64,000 nucleotides of DNA from Ramlibacter sp. (GTDB lineage: Bacteria > Pseudomonadota > Gammaproteobacteria > Burkholderiales > Burkholderiaceae_C), in contig NZ_JARXAB010000027.1 in the NCBI RefSeq assembly GCF_029866045.1, positions 1 through 64,000 of the forward strand. Direction: 5' to 3'. The notes beneath the pieces are model-generated. The model did not search any database and was not told the DNA's origin. It saw only the letters and a program-made list of their open reading frames with translations. Numbering within the stretch: position 1 is the first letter of the stretch; every line of letters begins with the position of its first letter. Both the position numbers and the translations under genes were made by a program. Shown here piece by piece: positions 49,066 to 55,978 of the stretch.

Positions 49066-49094
49066 TTGCCTTAGAGCACCCCGCGATCTACAAT
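49066..49094 (+). promoter_or_regulatory. sigma70-type promoter of the Phd/RelE-type toxin-antitoxin pair
   Basis: TTGCCT (49066-49071), a 17-bp spacer, then TACAAT (49089-49094). Transcription would begin around 49101, inside the palindrome that follows, which is the classical arrangement for autorepression by antitoxins. Confidence 0.6.
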
Positions 49095-49100
49095 ACTGCA

Positions 49101-49112
49101 AATCGTACGATT
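49101..49112. promoter_or_regulatory. AATCGTACGATT palindrome, probable antitoxin operator
   Basis: A perfect 12-bp palindrome located 6 bp after the -10 box and directly before the AGGAG ribosome site of the antitoxin gene. Phd/YefM antitoxins bind such short palindromes at their own promoters. Confidence 0.65.
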
Positions 49113-49124
49113 AGGAGTGTGATG

Positions 49125-49391
49125 ATGCAGCCGATTTCAGCCAATGACCTCAAGACCAAGGGCGTCGGAGCGATTGATCAAGCCTTGCTGTCCGATCCCG
49201 AGGCCAGCGTCACCGTGCGTGGCGAAGTCAAGTATGTGGTCATGAGCAAGGACCACTATGACTACCTTCGTGAGTGCGAATTGGAGGCTGCACTGGCTGA
49301 GTCGAAGGCAGACCTAGATGCGGGGAGATTCGTCAAGGAGACGGTGGCCCAGCATATGCGGCGTATTGCGAAGATCAACAAGGCTGCCTGA
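49125..49391 (+). CDS. type II antitoxin, Phd/YefM family
   Basis: 88 aa from ATG 49125 (AGGAG with 7-nt spacing); ATG 49122 and GTG 49119 are in frame. The N-terminal Phd fold is MQPISANDLKTKGVGAIDQAL followed by ASVTVRGEVKYVVMSKDHYDYLRE. The C-terminal tail (LEAALAESKADLDAGRFVKETVAQHMRRI) is the toxin-binding part. Its stop overlaps the toxin start (TGATG). It should autorepress through the palindrome at 49101-49112. Confidence 0.9.
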   Translation: MQPISANDLKTKGVGAIDQALLSDPEASVTVRGEVKYVVMSKDHYDYLRECELEAALAESKADLDAGRFVKETVAQHMRRIAKINKAA

Positions 49392-49669
49392 TGGCTTGGC
49401 AGCTCGTTTTCACCGAGCAGTACACCCGGCGCGCCGCCCGTTTTCTGAAGCGCCACCCTGAGGCGGTAGCCGTCTACACCAAGGCGCTGAGCCTTCTAGA
49501 GGCCAATCCGCATCACCCCTCGCTGCGATTGCACGCACTAAAGGGCAAGCTCTCAGGTCTGCACAGTGTTTCCATCACGATGGCCTACCGCATCACGCTG
49601 GAATTGATCGTGACGGAGAAGGGCATCATCTTGATCCATGTCGGCGACCATGACGATGTGTATCGCTGA
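49391..49669 (+). CDS. RelE/ParE-superfamily toxin (YafQ/mRNA interferase-like)
   Basis: 92 aa starting at the ATG overlapping the antitoxin stop. Sequence pattern WQLVFTEQYTRRAARFLKRHPEAVAVYTKALSLLEANPHHPSLRLHALKGKL followed by SVSITMAYRITLELIVTEKGIILIHVGDHDDVY is characteristic of the RelE/YafQ-type fold, with the H-x-x-x-L-K-G-x-L and the terminal G-x-H-D-x-V-Y. It likely cleaves mRNA at the ribosome or acts as a ParE-type gyrase poison; the YafQ-like end favours the former. Confidence 0.88.
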   Translation: MAWQLVFTEQYTRRAARFLKRHPEAVAVYTKALSLLEANPHHPSLRLHALKGKLSGLHSVSITMAYRITLELIVTEKGIILIHVGDHDDVYR

Positions 49670-49671
49670 TC

Positions 49672-50277
49672 TCACCGCAGCGACAGCCAGATTTCATTGC
49701 GCCGCATAAACCACGGTGTCATGGGGCCGTTGTAGCGCGCCAGCACCGGCTCGCCTTGCGTGGCGAGCCCGGCAGAGGCCAGCGACGCTTTCAACTTGGC
49801 CAAGTGCTCGTCGTAGTTGGCCTGCGACCATGTGCCCGAGTAGCGAATGGCAGCCAGCTGGCTGGCCGGCACCAGGCGCAATTTCACCCGCGGGTCCAGC
49901 GGCTCAGGGGCGGACTCCAGCGTCACGTTGGCGGGCAAGACGAACTGCACCTGCATACCGCCGGGCACTGCAGCCTGCGTCACCGGTGCCGTCATCTCCA
50001 GCTTCACGGGCGCGGCCGATTGCGTGACAGGGGCGGTCATCGCAAACTTCTTCTCGCCCTTGTTCTTGCCGAATATGTAGCCGGCCAGAATCGGGAAAGC
50101 CCGGTTCCCGGCCTCTTCGGCCTTGGCGTCGAGCACCACCTCGGCAACGACGTAGGGTGCGTACTGGCGCAACTCCACGTTGTCGATTTTCCTGATGACC
50201 TCGTACTTGGGTTCTTCGATGGCGTGACTGAGCAAGGGCATGGCGACGAGTGTGAAGAGAAGCAGAAGACGATGCAT
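49672..50277 (-). CDS. SOUL family heme-binding protein, exported
   Basis: 201 aa from ATG 50277 (AGGAC upstream); the open frame to 50481 extends into non-coding sequence. Signal peptide MHRLLLLFTLVAMPLLSHA, then the SOUL domain IEEPKYEVIRKIDNVELRQYAPYVVAEV, FPILAGYIFGKNKGEKKFAMTAPVTQ, PVKLEMTAPVTQ and a terminal GPMTPWFMRRNEIWLSL. The two M-T-A-P-V-T repeats are family hallmarks. Probably a periplasmic heme or porphyrin-binding protein. It is convergent with the toxin gene, with 2 bp between stops. Its C-terminal coding sequence has a second decayed copy at 48497. Confidence 0.93.
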   Translation of the reverse strand: MHRLLLLFTLVAMPLLSHAIEEPKYEVIRKIDNVELRQYAPYVVAEVVLDAKAEEAGNRAFPILAGYIFGKNKGEKKFAMTAPVTQSAAPVKLEMTAPVTQAAVPGGMQVQFVLPANVTLESAPEPLDPRVKLRLVPASQLAAIRYSGTWSQANYDEHLAKLKASLASAGLATQGEPVLARYNGPMTPWFMRRNEIWLSLR

Positions 50278-50626
50278 GGGCAGGGTCCTGGTTGAAGTGC
50301 GGTGGCGGGTCAGCACACGGCGGTGGGTGCATGACAAGTTGCCCTGCATACTGCCGAGCCTACGCCTCGTTTGAACTCGGTGCGAATCGTACAGGTCGTA
50401 CGCTGCCCTGGGGGCGGGGCATTGGACTGAACGAGTCTGCACCGAAATGGCCACCTCGTTGAGAGGGGAACTCATGGTCATAATTACCTTTTGCTAAAAG
50501 ATGGCGCCGCGCGCATGAAAGGCGCAGCTGCTTGCCATCGATGCCAGCTTCACCACCAGGGGGCCGCTCGCGAAGTGAACTGAATTTCAGCGCGAGGCCC
50601 ATCGACTTGAACCCCAGGAGTTGCGA
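50278..50626. other. 349-bp intergenic region between divergent SOUL and microprotein genes
   Basis: I see no gene. A long open frame exists on the minus strand but lacks a start with a ribosome site and has no family features. It presumably carries the promoters of both flanking genes; an AT-rich patch at 50478-50502 is the most promoter-like part. Confidence 0.4.
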
Positions 50627-50788
50627 ATGAACGATGACCCACGCTGCTGCGGCACCGGCACCTGCATCATTGACCCCGAAGGCCGTTGCTGGTGTGGCCA
50701 GCAATGGGACGGCGAAAAAATGTGCCACCCCGCCCCGAGCAGCCCCGCAGCCCCCGGCACGCCGGAGAGCGGTGCCGCAGACGAATGA
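50627..50788 (+). CDS. 53-aa cysteine-rich microprotein
   Basis: 53 aa with a strong ribosome site (AGGAG, 6-nt spacing). Six cysteines at 7, 8, 13, 21, 23 and 33 occur in the first 33 residues (PRCCGTGTCIIDPEGRCWCGQ), followed by a Pro/Ala/Ser-rich tail. No signal peptide or hydrophobic segment. The C-x-C and C-C spacings suggest a small metal site (Zn or Fe-S) or a cytoplasmic scaffold. The TGA overlaps the ATG of the DUF3429 gene (ATGA), so the two proteins are translationally coupled and likely work together. Function unknown. Confidence 0.8.
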   Translation: MNDDPRCCGTGTCIIDPEGRCWCGQQWDGEKMCHPAPSSPAAPGTPESGAADE

Positions 50789-51228
50789 AGGCTGATCCGG
50801 CAGCCCCTTCGCTCTGGGCCCGCAGACTGGGCTTTGGCGGGCTGATTCCGTTTGTTGGCCTGGCTGCAACGCTTTGGCTGGCGCCGCCGGGCACCTGGCC
50901 GCTGGCCGGGCCAGCCCTTGTGGGCTACGGCGCCACCATCTGCAGCTTTCTGGGGGCCATCCACTGGGGCCTGGTGATGCGAGATGCGCAACCCGCGCCA
51001 GTTGCTTCATTGAGTTGGGGTGTTCTGCCCAGCCTCGTGAGCTGGGTGGCATTGCTGCTGGCCCCTGCGCTGGGGCTGGTGTTGATCGCGGCCTTGCTCT
51101 GGGCCTGCTATGCGGTCGACCGAGTTCGGTACGCGCGCCTTCAGCTGCAGGCCTGGCTGCCCCTGCGACTGCAGCTGACGCTGGTGGCCAGTGTCAGTTG
51201 TCTGGCCGGGGCGGCGGCGCTGGCCTGA
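50785..51228 (+). CDS. DUF3429 membrane protein
   Basis: 147 aa from ATG 50785 overlapping the microprotein stop. Four to five hydrophobic segments: LGFGGLIPFVGLAATLWLA, ALVGYGATICSFLGAIHWGLVM, LSWGVLPSLVSWVALLLAPALGLVLIAALLWACYAVD and QLTLVASVSCLAGAAAL. The Y-G-A-x-I-x-S-F-L-G-x-I-x-W-G motif is the DUF3429 signature. It is an inner-membrane protein of unknown role; its partner may be the coupled Cys-rich microprotein. Confidence 0.9.
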   Translation: MKADPAAPSLWARRLGFGGLIPFVGLAATLWLAPPGTWPLAGPALVGYGATICSFLGAIHWGLVMRDAQPAPVASLSWGVLPSLVSWVALLLAPALGLVLIAALLWACYAVDRVRYARLQLQAWLPLRLQLTLVASVSCLAGAAALA

Positions 51229-51434
51229 GCGGGGGTCATGCGGACCCCACGGGCGGGAGATGCCTAAACCGCCTTGGGGTTGATGGATTCAGGTGGCAGT
51301 CCCAAGACAGCTTGGCCATCGCGGCGTCGAAACGCCAAGCCGGTTCGAGCCCGTGAGGCCAAACGTCAGCTCTGCCCCATCTTCAGGGCTGGCGGGTCGA
51401 TAAGGTGCGTGTCTTCCACAACAGCGCCTACGAC

Positions 51435-51785
51435 ATGATGGACAAGCTGCCGCCCACTTCGCCTCTCTTCACCAGGCAAACCCGATTCATCCTGATCTGC
51501 CTCCTGGGCAGCCTTCACTGGCTTGTGCATGCCTTCGCTGTGATCGCGCAGAAGCTCTGGCCCTTGAGCGATGCTGGATGGCTGTGGCTATCAGCCCTGG
51601 GTTTTATTCCTGCTTGGCTGCTTGCCGTTTCCGGCACGTTATGTGTCTACCGGGCAGACCGCACGGCCCCTTTGGAGCAGCGGACAGACACCCGGGCATT
51701 CATCATCGCAGCCGTGGGTATTGCGTCTGCTATGCCTTGGGTCCTGCCTTGGCTGCCCCTTTTCTTCCGGGATTTTGTCGACTAG
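51435..51785 (+). CDS. hypothetical small membrane protein
   Basis: 116 aa from ATG 51435; an in-frame GTG at 51405 and ATG 51438 are alternatives, and none has a good ribosome site. Three hydrophobic segments: FILICLLGSLHWLVHAFAVIA, LWLSALGFIPAWLLAVSGTL and FIIAAVGIASAMPWVLPWLPLFF, separated by a charged loop CVYRADRTAPLEQRTDTR. I do not recognise a family. Codon use is less biased than in neighbours, so it might be recently acquired or not expressed. Confidence 0.5.
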   Translation: MMDKLPPTSPLFTRQTRFILICLLGSLHWLVHAFAVIAQKLWPLSDAGWLWLSALGFIPAWLLAVSGTLCVYRADRTAPLEQRTDTRAFIIAAVGIASAMPWVLPWLPLFFRDFVD

Positions 51786-51866
51786 TCTGGTGACTAGGTC
51801 TGCGGCAACCGGATCGGGTCGGACGATGAAAACGCAGGCCGCTCCATCGCCCTTCGCCCATTCACC

Positions 51867-52760
51867 TCAACCCAGGTTGGCCTTGAAAAAGGCCAGGGTC
51901 CGGTCCCACGACAGCTTGGCCGCCGGTGCATCAAAACGCGGGGTGGTGTCGTTGTTGAAGCCGTGCTGGGTGTTCGCGTACTGGTGGGTGGTGACCCGCA
52001 CGCCTGCCGCCTTCAGCGCCGCTTCATAAGCCGGCCAGGGGGCGTTGATGCGGTCGTCGATGCCCGCCAGATGCACCAGCAGGGGCGTCTTCACCTTGGC
52101 GGCCTCTGATACGGCTGGCACATTGCCGTAAAACGGCACACCGGCGGTGAGGTCTGGCAGGCGGGTGGCCAGGTTATGGACCATGCCACCGCCCCAGCAA
52201 AAACCGACCGCCCCCATCTTGCCAGTGCCGTCTGCGCGTGCTTTGAGCCAAGCAGCGCTGGCCACGAAGTCCTGCAGGGTCTTGGGCTGCTCCAGGCGGC
52301 CGAAGGCCTCGCGGGCCTTGTCTTCGTCACCGGGGTAGCCGCCCAGCGGGGTGAGGGCATCAGGGGCGAAGGCCATGAAGCCGTCCAGCGCCAAGCGGCG
52401 GGTGATGTCTTCTATGTGGGGGTTGAGACCGCGGTTCTCGTGAATCACCAAAATTGCCGGCAACTTGGCCGTGCCGGCCGACGCGGGCCGCGCGAGGTAG
52501 CCCTTGATGCTTCCAGAGCCTTGCGGGGAGGGCACAGAAACCGTCTCGGTCTTGACCCGCGCGTCATCGGGCTTGATCTGCTGGCCGGCGGCAAAGTTGG
52601 GGCTGAGAGCGGCCAGAAGGCCGGCTGCGGTGACGCCCGCCTTGGCGTAGCGCTGGGCCTGGTCGAGGAAGCCGCGGCGGGACAAGGTGCCATGCACATA
52701 AGCGTCAAAGAGAACCAAAAGTTCCTGGTCAAAATCCTGGGCGGTCAGTCGCTGCGGCAT
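51867..52760 (-). CDS. dienelactone hydrolase family protein
   Basis: 297 aa. An N-terminal segment SRRGFLDQAQRYAKAGVTAAGLLAAL with twin Arg near 28-29 looks like a Tat signal. The DLH fold begins at about 72 (VSVPSPQGSGSIKGYLARP). VIHENRGLNPHIED is the oxyanion region, Cys188 sits in GFCWGGG, Asp is in AGIDDRINAPW and His in THQYANTQHGFNN, completing a Cys-His-Asp triad. Members hydrolyse dienelactones in chlorocatechol pathways or other esters. A monocistronic minus-strand gene. Confidence 0.92.
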   Translation of the reverse strand: MPQRLTAQDFDQELLVLFDAYVHGTLSRRGFLDQAQRYAKAGVTAAGLLAALSPNFAAGQQIKPDDARVKTETVSVPSPQGSGSIKGYLARPASAGTAKLPAILVIHENRGLNPHIEDITRRLALDGFMAFAPDALTPLGGYPGDEDKAREAFGRLEQPKTLQDFVASAAWLKARADGTGKMGAVGFCWGGGMVHNLATRLPDLTAGVPFYGNVPAVSEAAKVKTPLLVHLAGIDDRINAPWPAYEAALKAAGVRVTTHQYANTQHGFNNDTTPRFDAPAAKLSWDRTLAFFKANLG

Positions 52761-52994
52761 GGCGTCTCCTTGGGTTAGGCCGGCTCAAAAAGGCCAGCCT
52801 ACACCAAGACGAACAAACTGGCAGGGCGTGCAGGATTGCCTGCAGCGGCCCGCAGGACACCGCGCAGCATCGATCGAACCCACTGGAGCAATACGCCTGA
52901 CTCAAATGCACCCGGGCAAAGTGCACCTGCGTCTGCCGACACGATCAAGCCCGACCCGAGCGTGCGCATCGCGCCCGATACCCAGGGGCCCCCC

Positions 52995-53774
52995 TTAGAC
53001 CAGCCCCCAGTAGGACCCGCCGTCGAGTTGCAGGTTTTGCCCGGTCATGAAGCCGGCGTTGGCGCTGCACAGATAGGCGCAGGCCTGGCCAAACTCCTCC
53101 GGCCGGCCCAGGCGCCGGGCCGGTAGCGTGTCGGCAATCTTCTGGCGCGCTTCCTCACGCCCGATCCCCAGCTCTCGCATCATGCGCTGGGCCATGAACT
53201 CTTGCCGCGGCGTGTCAAAGCGCTCGGGCAACAGGTTGTTCAGGGTCACGTTGTCGACGATGGCTTCGCGCGCCAAGGCCCGGGTGAGAGCGGTGAGGCC
53301 CGCGCGGGCAGCTGTCGACAGGCCCATGGCGGCATGCGGCGTCTTGACCATCGCCGAGGTGATGTTCACCACCCGGCCGAACCTGCGCTCGCGCATGCCA
53401 GGCAGCACCGCTCGCAGGATCAGGGCCGCTGCGAGGAGGTTGCTCTCTAGTGCACCCATCCAGGCGGCATGGTCCCAATCGGCCAATTGCCCAGGCGGTG
53501 GGCCGGCGTTGTTGTTCACGAGAATGTCTGGCGCCGGGCATGCGGCGAGCAGCGCGGCTCGGCCCGCCTCGGTGTTGATGTCGGCTGGGACTCCGGTGAC
53601 CCTTGCACCAGTTGCTTCTCGCAGGGTCCGCACGGCGGCCTGTAATTTGCCCTCATCACGGCCGTTGATGAAGATCTCGCAGCCCTCCTCGGCCAGGGCC
53701 AAGGCGCAGGCGTAACCCAGGCCCTGGGAGGAGGCGCAAATGAGGGCCTTGCGCCCCTTGATGCCGAGGTCCAT
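52995..53774 (-). CDS. SDR family oxidoreductase with S-x-x-x-R in place of Y-x-x-x-K
   Basis: 259 aa from ATG 53774. MDLGIKGRKALICASSQGLGYACALALAEEG provides the dinucleotide-binding loop, and NNNAGPPPG and NITSAMVKTPHAAMGLSTAARAGLTALTRALARE cover the active site. At the catalytic Tyr-x3-Lys position the sequence reads S-T-A-A-R. The end is PEEFGQACAYLCSANAGFMTGQNLQLDGG. Proteins with this substitution form a recognisable BKR-like subgroup. It is the last gene of the nine-gene catabolic operon, 16 bp after the 3-hydroxyacyl-CoA dehydrogenase gene. Confidence 0.9.
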   Translation of the reverse strand: MDLGIKGRKALICASSQGLGYACALALAEEGCEIFINGRDEGKLQAAVRTLREATGARVTGVPADINTEAGRAALLAACPAPDILVNNNAGPPPGQLADWDHAAWMGALESNLLAAALILRAVLPGMRERRFGRVVNITSAMVKTPHAAMGLSTAARAGLTALTRALAREAIVDNVTLNNLLPERFDTPRQEFMAQRMMRELGIGREEARQKIADTLPARRLGRPEEFGQACAYLCSANAGFMTGQNLQLDGGSYWGLV

Positions 53775-53790
53775 GCTGTTTCCTGTTTGC

Positions 53791-55158
53791 TTAAAGGGTG
53801 GGCTCAGTCGTCTGCGAGACGGCCAGATCGGCAAAGCAACGCCCCTCGGCCGCCAGCTTCTCCAAGAGGGGCGCTGGCTGCCACCACGCGCCGTGCTCGG
53901 CGTGCAAGCGACGGATATCGGCGAGAACTTGCGCCAGGCCGATTCGGTCGGCCAAGTACATCGGCCCTCCCTGGTGGGCAGGAAAGCCGTAGCCGGTGAG
54001 GTAGGTGATGTCGATGTCACCAGGGCGCAGGGCGATGCCTTGCTCGAGCAATCGCGCCCCCTCGTTGACCATCCCGTACAGGCAGCGCTTGAGGATTTCG
54101 GTTTCGTCCATCGGCCGGCGGGTGATGCCCATGCGCGCAGACTCCTCCACGATGAAGCGCTCAATTTCCGGGTCACGCCGAGGGGTGCGGTCGCCCGACT
54201 CGTAGCGGTACCAACCCCGTCCGCTTTTTTGGCCGAAGCGGCCCATGTCGCACAGTTTGAGGATCAGGTCGTTCCAGCGCCGGTCCTTGGCACGGGTGGC
54301 CATCTGGGCCTTGCGGGTCTGCCAACCCACGTCATTGCCGGCCATGTCGTGCACCGCAAAGATGCCCATGGCGTAGCCAAAGCGGGTGAGGGCGGCGTCC
54401 ACTTCGTGTGGCAGGGCGCCGTCTTCCACCAAGAAGTGCGCCTCGCGGTTGTATTGCCGGAAAAGGGCGTTGCCGATGAAGCCCGGGTAGATGCGGGCCA
54501 GCACCGAGGTCTTGCCCATTCGCCGGCCCAGGTCCATCAGGGTGGCAATGACGTCAGGCGCAGTTTTCGCGGCCCTCACCACCTCGAGCAGCTTCATCAC
54601 GTGCGCGGGGCTGAAAAAATGCGCGCCCACGACGTCCTGGGGCCGCTTCGTGACCGCAGCGATCTGGTCGATGTCCAGCCCCGAGGTGTTGGTCGCCAAG
54701 ATGGCGCCGGGGCGGGCGAGGGTGTCAAGCTGCCGGAAGATGTCTTGCTTGAGGCCCAGGTCTTCGAAGACGGCTTCGATCACCAGGTCGGCAGGGGCCA
54801 CGGCGGCCATCTCCAGCGAACCGGTGATGAGGGCCAGGCGCTCGGTCATGGTGGCCGCGTCCAACTTGCCGCGCTTCACACTGGTGGCGTAGTTGTCCCG
54901 GATCTTGGCCAGGCCCTTGTCCAGTCCCTGTGCGCTGGCGTCGATCAGCGTGACCGGAACGCCGATATTGGCCAGGGCCATGGCGATGCCCCCGCCCATG
55001 GTGCCAGCGCCGATGACAGCCACCTGGCGCAGGGGCCGAAGCGCTGTTTCCGCAGGGATGTCCGGGACGCGGGTGGCTGCGGCGGCGCAGCGCTTGGCAT
55101 GGGCGGCGGCGCGGGCGCGATCTTCGTCGCTGACCTGGAAGAAGTTGAAGTCGCTCAT
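53791..55158 (-). CDS. 3-hydroxyacyl-CoA dehydrogenase (NAD), stand-alone HCDH half
   Basis: 455 aa from ATG 55158; a TTG at 55170 overlapping the upstream stop (TTGA) is an alternative. A helical linker at 1-45 precedes the NAD domain (LRPLRQVAVIGAGTMGGGIAMALANIG), ANTSGLDIDQIA, GAHFFSPAHVMKLLEVVRA, then the two C-terminal HCDH domains (GFIGNALFRQYNREA, YGFPAHQGGPMYLADRIG). The layout equals the HCDH half of FadB/FadJ-type multifunctional enzymes, with the hydratase half encoded separately upstream. It oxidises a 3-hydroxyacyl-CoA. Confidence 0.93.
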   Translation of the reverse strand: MSDFNFFQVSDEDRARAAAHAKRCAAAATRVPDIPAETALRPLRQVAVIGAGTMGGGIAMALANIGVPVTLIDASAQGLDKGLAKIRDNYATSVKRGKLDAATMTERLALITGSLEMAAVAPADLVIEAVFEDLGLKQDIFRQLDTLARPGAILATNTSGLDIDQIAAVTKRPQDVVGAHFFSPAHVMKLLEVVRAAKTAPDVIATLMDLGRRMGKTSVLARIYPGFIGNALFRQYNREAHFLVEDGALPHEVDAALTRFGYAMGIFAVHDMAGNDVGWQTRKAQMATRAKDRRWNDLILKLCDMGRFGQKSGRGWYRYESGDRTPRRDPEIERFIVEESARMGITRRPMDETEILKRCLYGMVNEGARLLEQGIALRPGDIDITYLTGYGFPAHQGGPMYLADRIGLAQVLADIRRLHAEHGAWWQPAPLLEKLAAEGRCFADLAVSQTTEPTL

Positions 55159-55166
55159 GCTGCGGT

Positions 55167-55958
55167 TCAACCCTGGTTTTCCTGCAGCCGTTTGGCCTTG
55201 CCGTCGACGAATTCACGCAGGCGGGCTTCGGCTTCGGGCGGACGAGCACGGTTGGAATTGAGCTGTTCGACAAACAGGCCATCGTCGTGCGACATGTCCT
55301 GGATGCGCGGGAGGACGTTGATGATCATCCAATTGGTCTCGACACTGTTCTTGGCGATACGCTGAGCCAGCTCGGTGGCCTTGGCCAGGGCCTGGCCGGC
55401 GGGCACCACGTAGCGCACGACATGTTCTTGCAGGCCCTCGGCCGGGGTGAGCAGTCGGCCGGTGAGCATCATGTCCATCATCACGGTGGTTCCCACCACG
55501 CGCTGGATGCGGACTGTGCCGCCGCCACCAACGAAGATGCCGCGTTGGCCCTCAGGCAGGCCGAACAGCGCTGTTTCGTCGCAGACCCTCACATGCGCAG
55601 CCGTGGCCAATTCGAGGCCACCGCCCACCACCGCGCCGTGCAGCGCGGCGACGAAGGGAATCGGACCGCGGGCGATCAGGTCAAACACCTCATGCCAGTT
55701 GTGGCGACGACGCTTGCGCGGGGGCTTGATCTGACCCGTGGCGCGGGCGAGGGCCTCCGCCAGGTCGAGCCCAGAGCAAAAATTGGTGCCGTGCCCATGC
55801 AGCACCGCCACGTCGGCCTCATCATGGGCCCGCAGCACCGCCGCGCGCAGGGCGTCGACGAGCGGATCGTTGATGGCGTTGCGCTTGTCAGGGCGGTTCA
55901 GGCCAATGAAGGCGACATTGCCTTCAAGGGCGTAGGTAATCAGATTGTCTTCGCGCAT
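55167..55958 (-). CDS. enoyl-CoA hydratase/isomerase family protein
   Basis: 263 aa from ATG 55958; the open frame beyond is a shadow of the oxygenase gene. Crotonase features are VAFIGLNRPDKRNAINDPLVDAL, NFCSGLDLAEAL, ALHGAVVGGGLELATAAH and FGLPEGQRGIFVGGGG with a catalytic Glu. A basic patch PPRKRRRHNWHEV is unusual. It is part of the catabolic operon, 20 bp after the Rieske gene and overlapping the start region of the dehydrogenase gene; together they could perform hydration and oxidation of a CoA ester. Confidence 0.93.
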   Translation of the reverse strand: MREDNLITYALEGNVAFIGLNRPDKRNAINDPLVDALRAAVLRAHDEADVAVLHGHGTNFCSGLDLAEALARATGQIKPPRKRRRHNWHEVFDLIARGPIPFVAALHGAVVGGGLELATAAHVRVCDETALFGLPEGQRGIFVGGGGTVRIQRVVGTTVMMDMMLTGRLLTPAEGLQEHVVRYVVPAGQALAKATELAQRIAKNSVETNWMIINVLPRIQDMSHDDGLFVEQLNSNRARPPEAEARLREFVDGKAKRLQENQG

Positions 55959-55978
55959 GGGTGGGGGGGTTGGGGAAA

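Noticed and set aside
53740-55365. 541-codon plus-strand frame opposite the 3-hydroxyacyl-CoA dehydrogenase
   Set aside because: His/Gly/Gln-rich composition typical of an antisense frame; the minus-strand gene is well supported.
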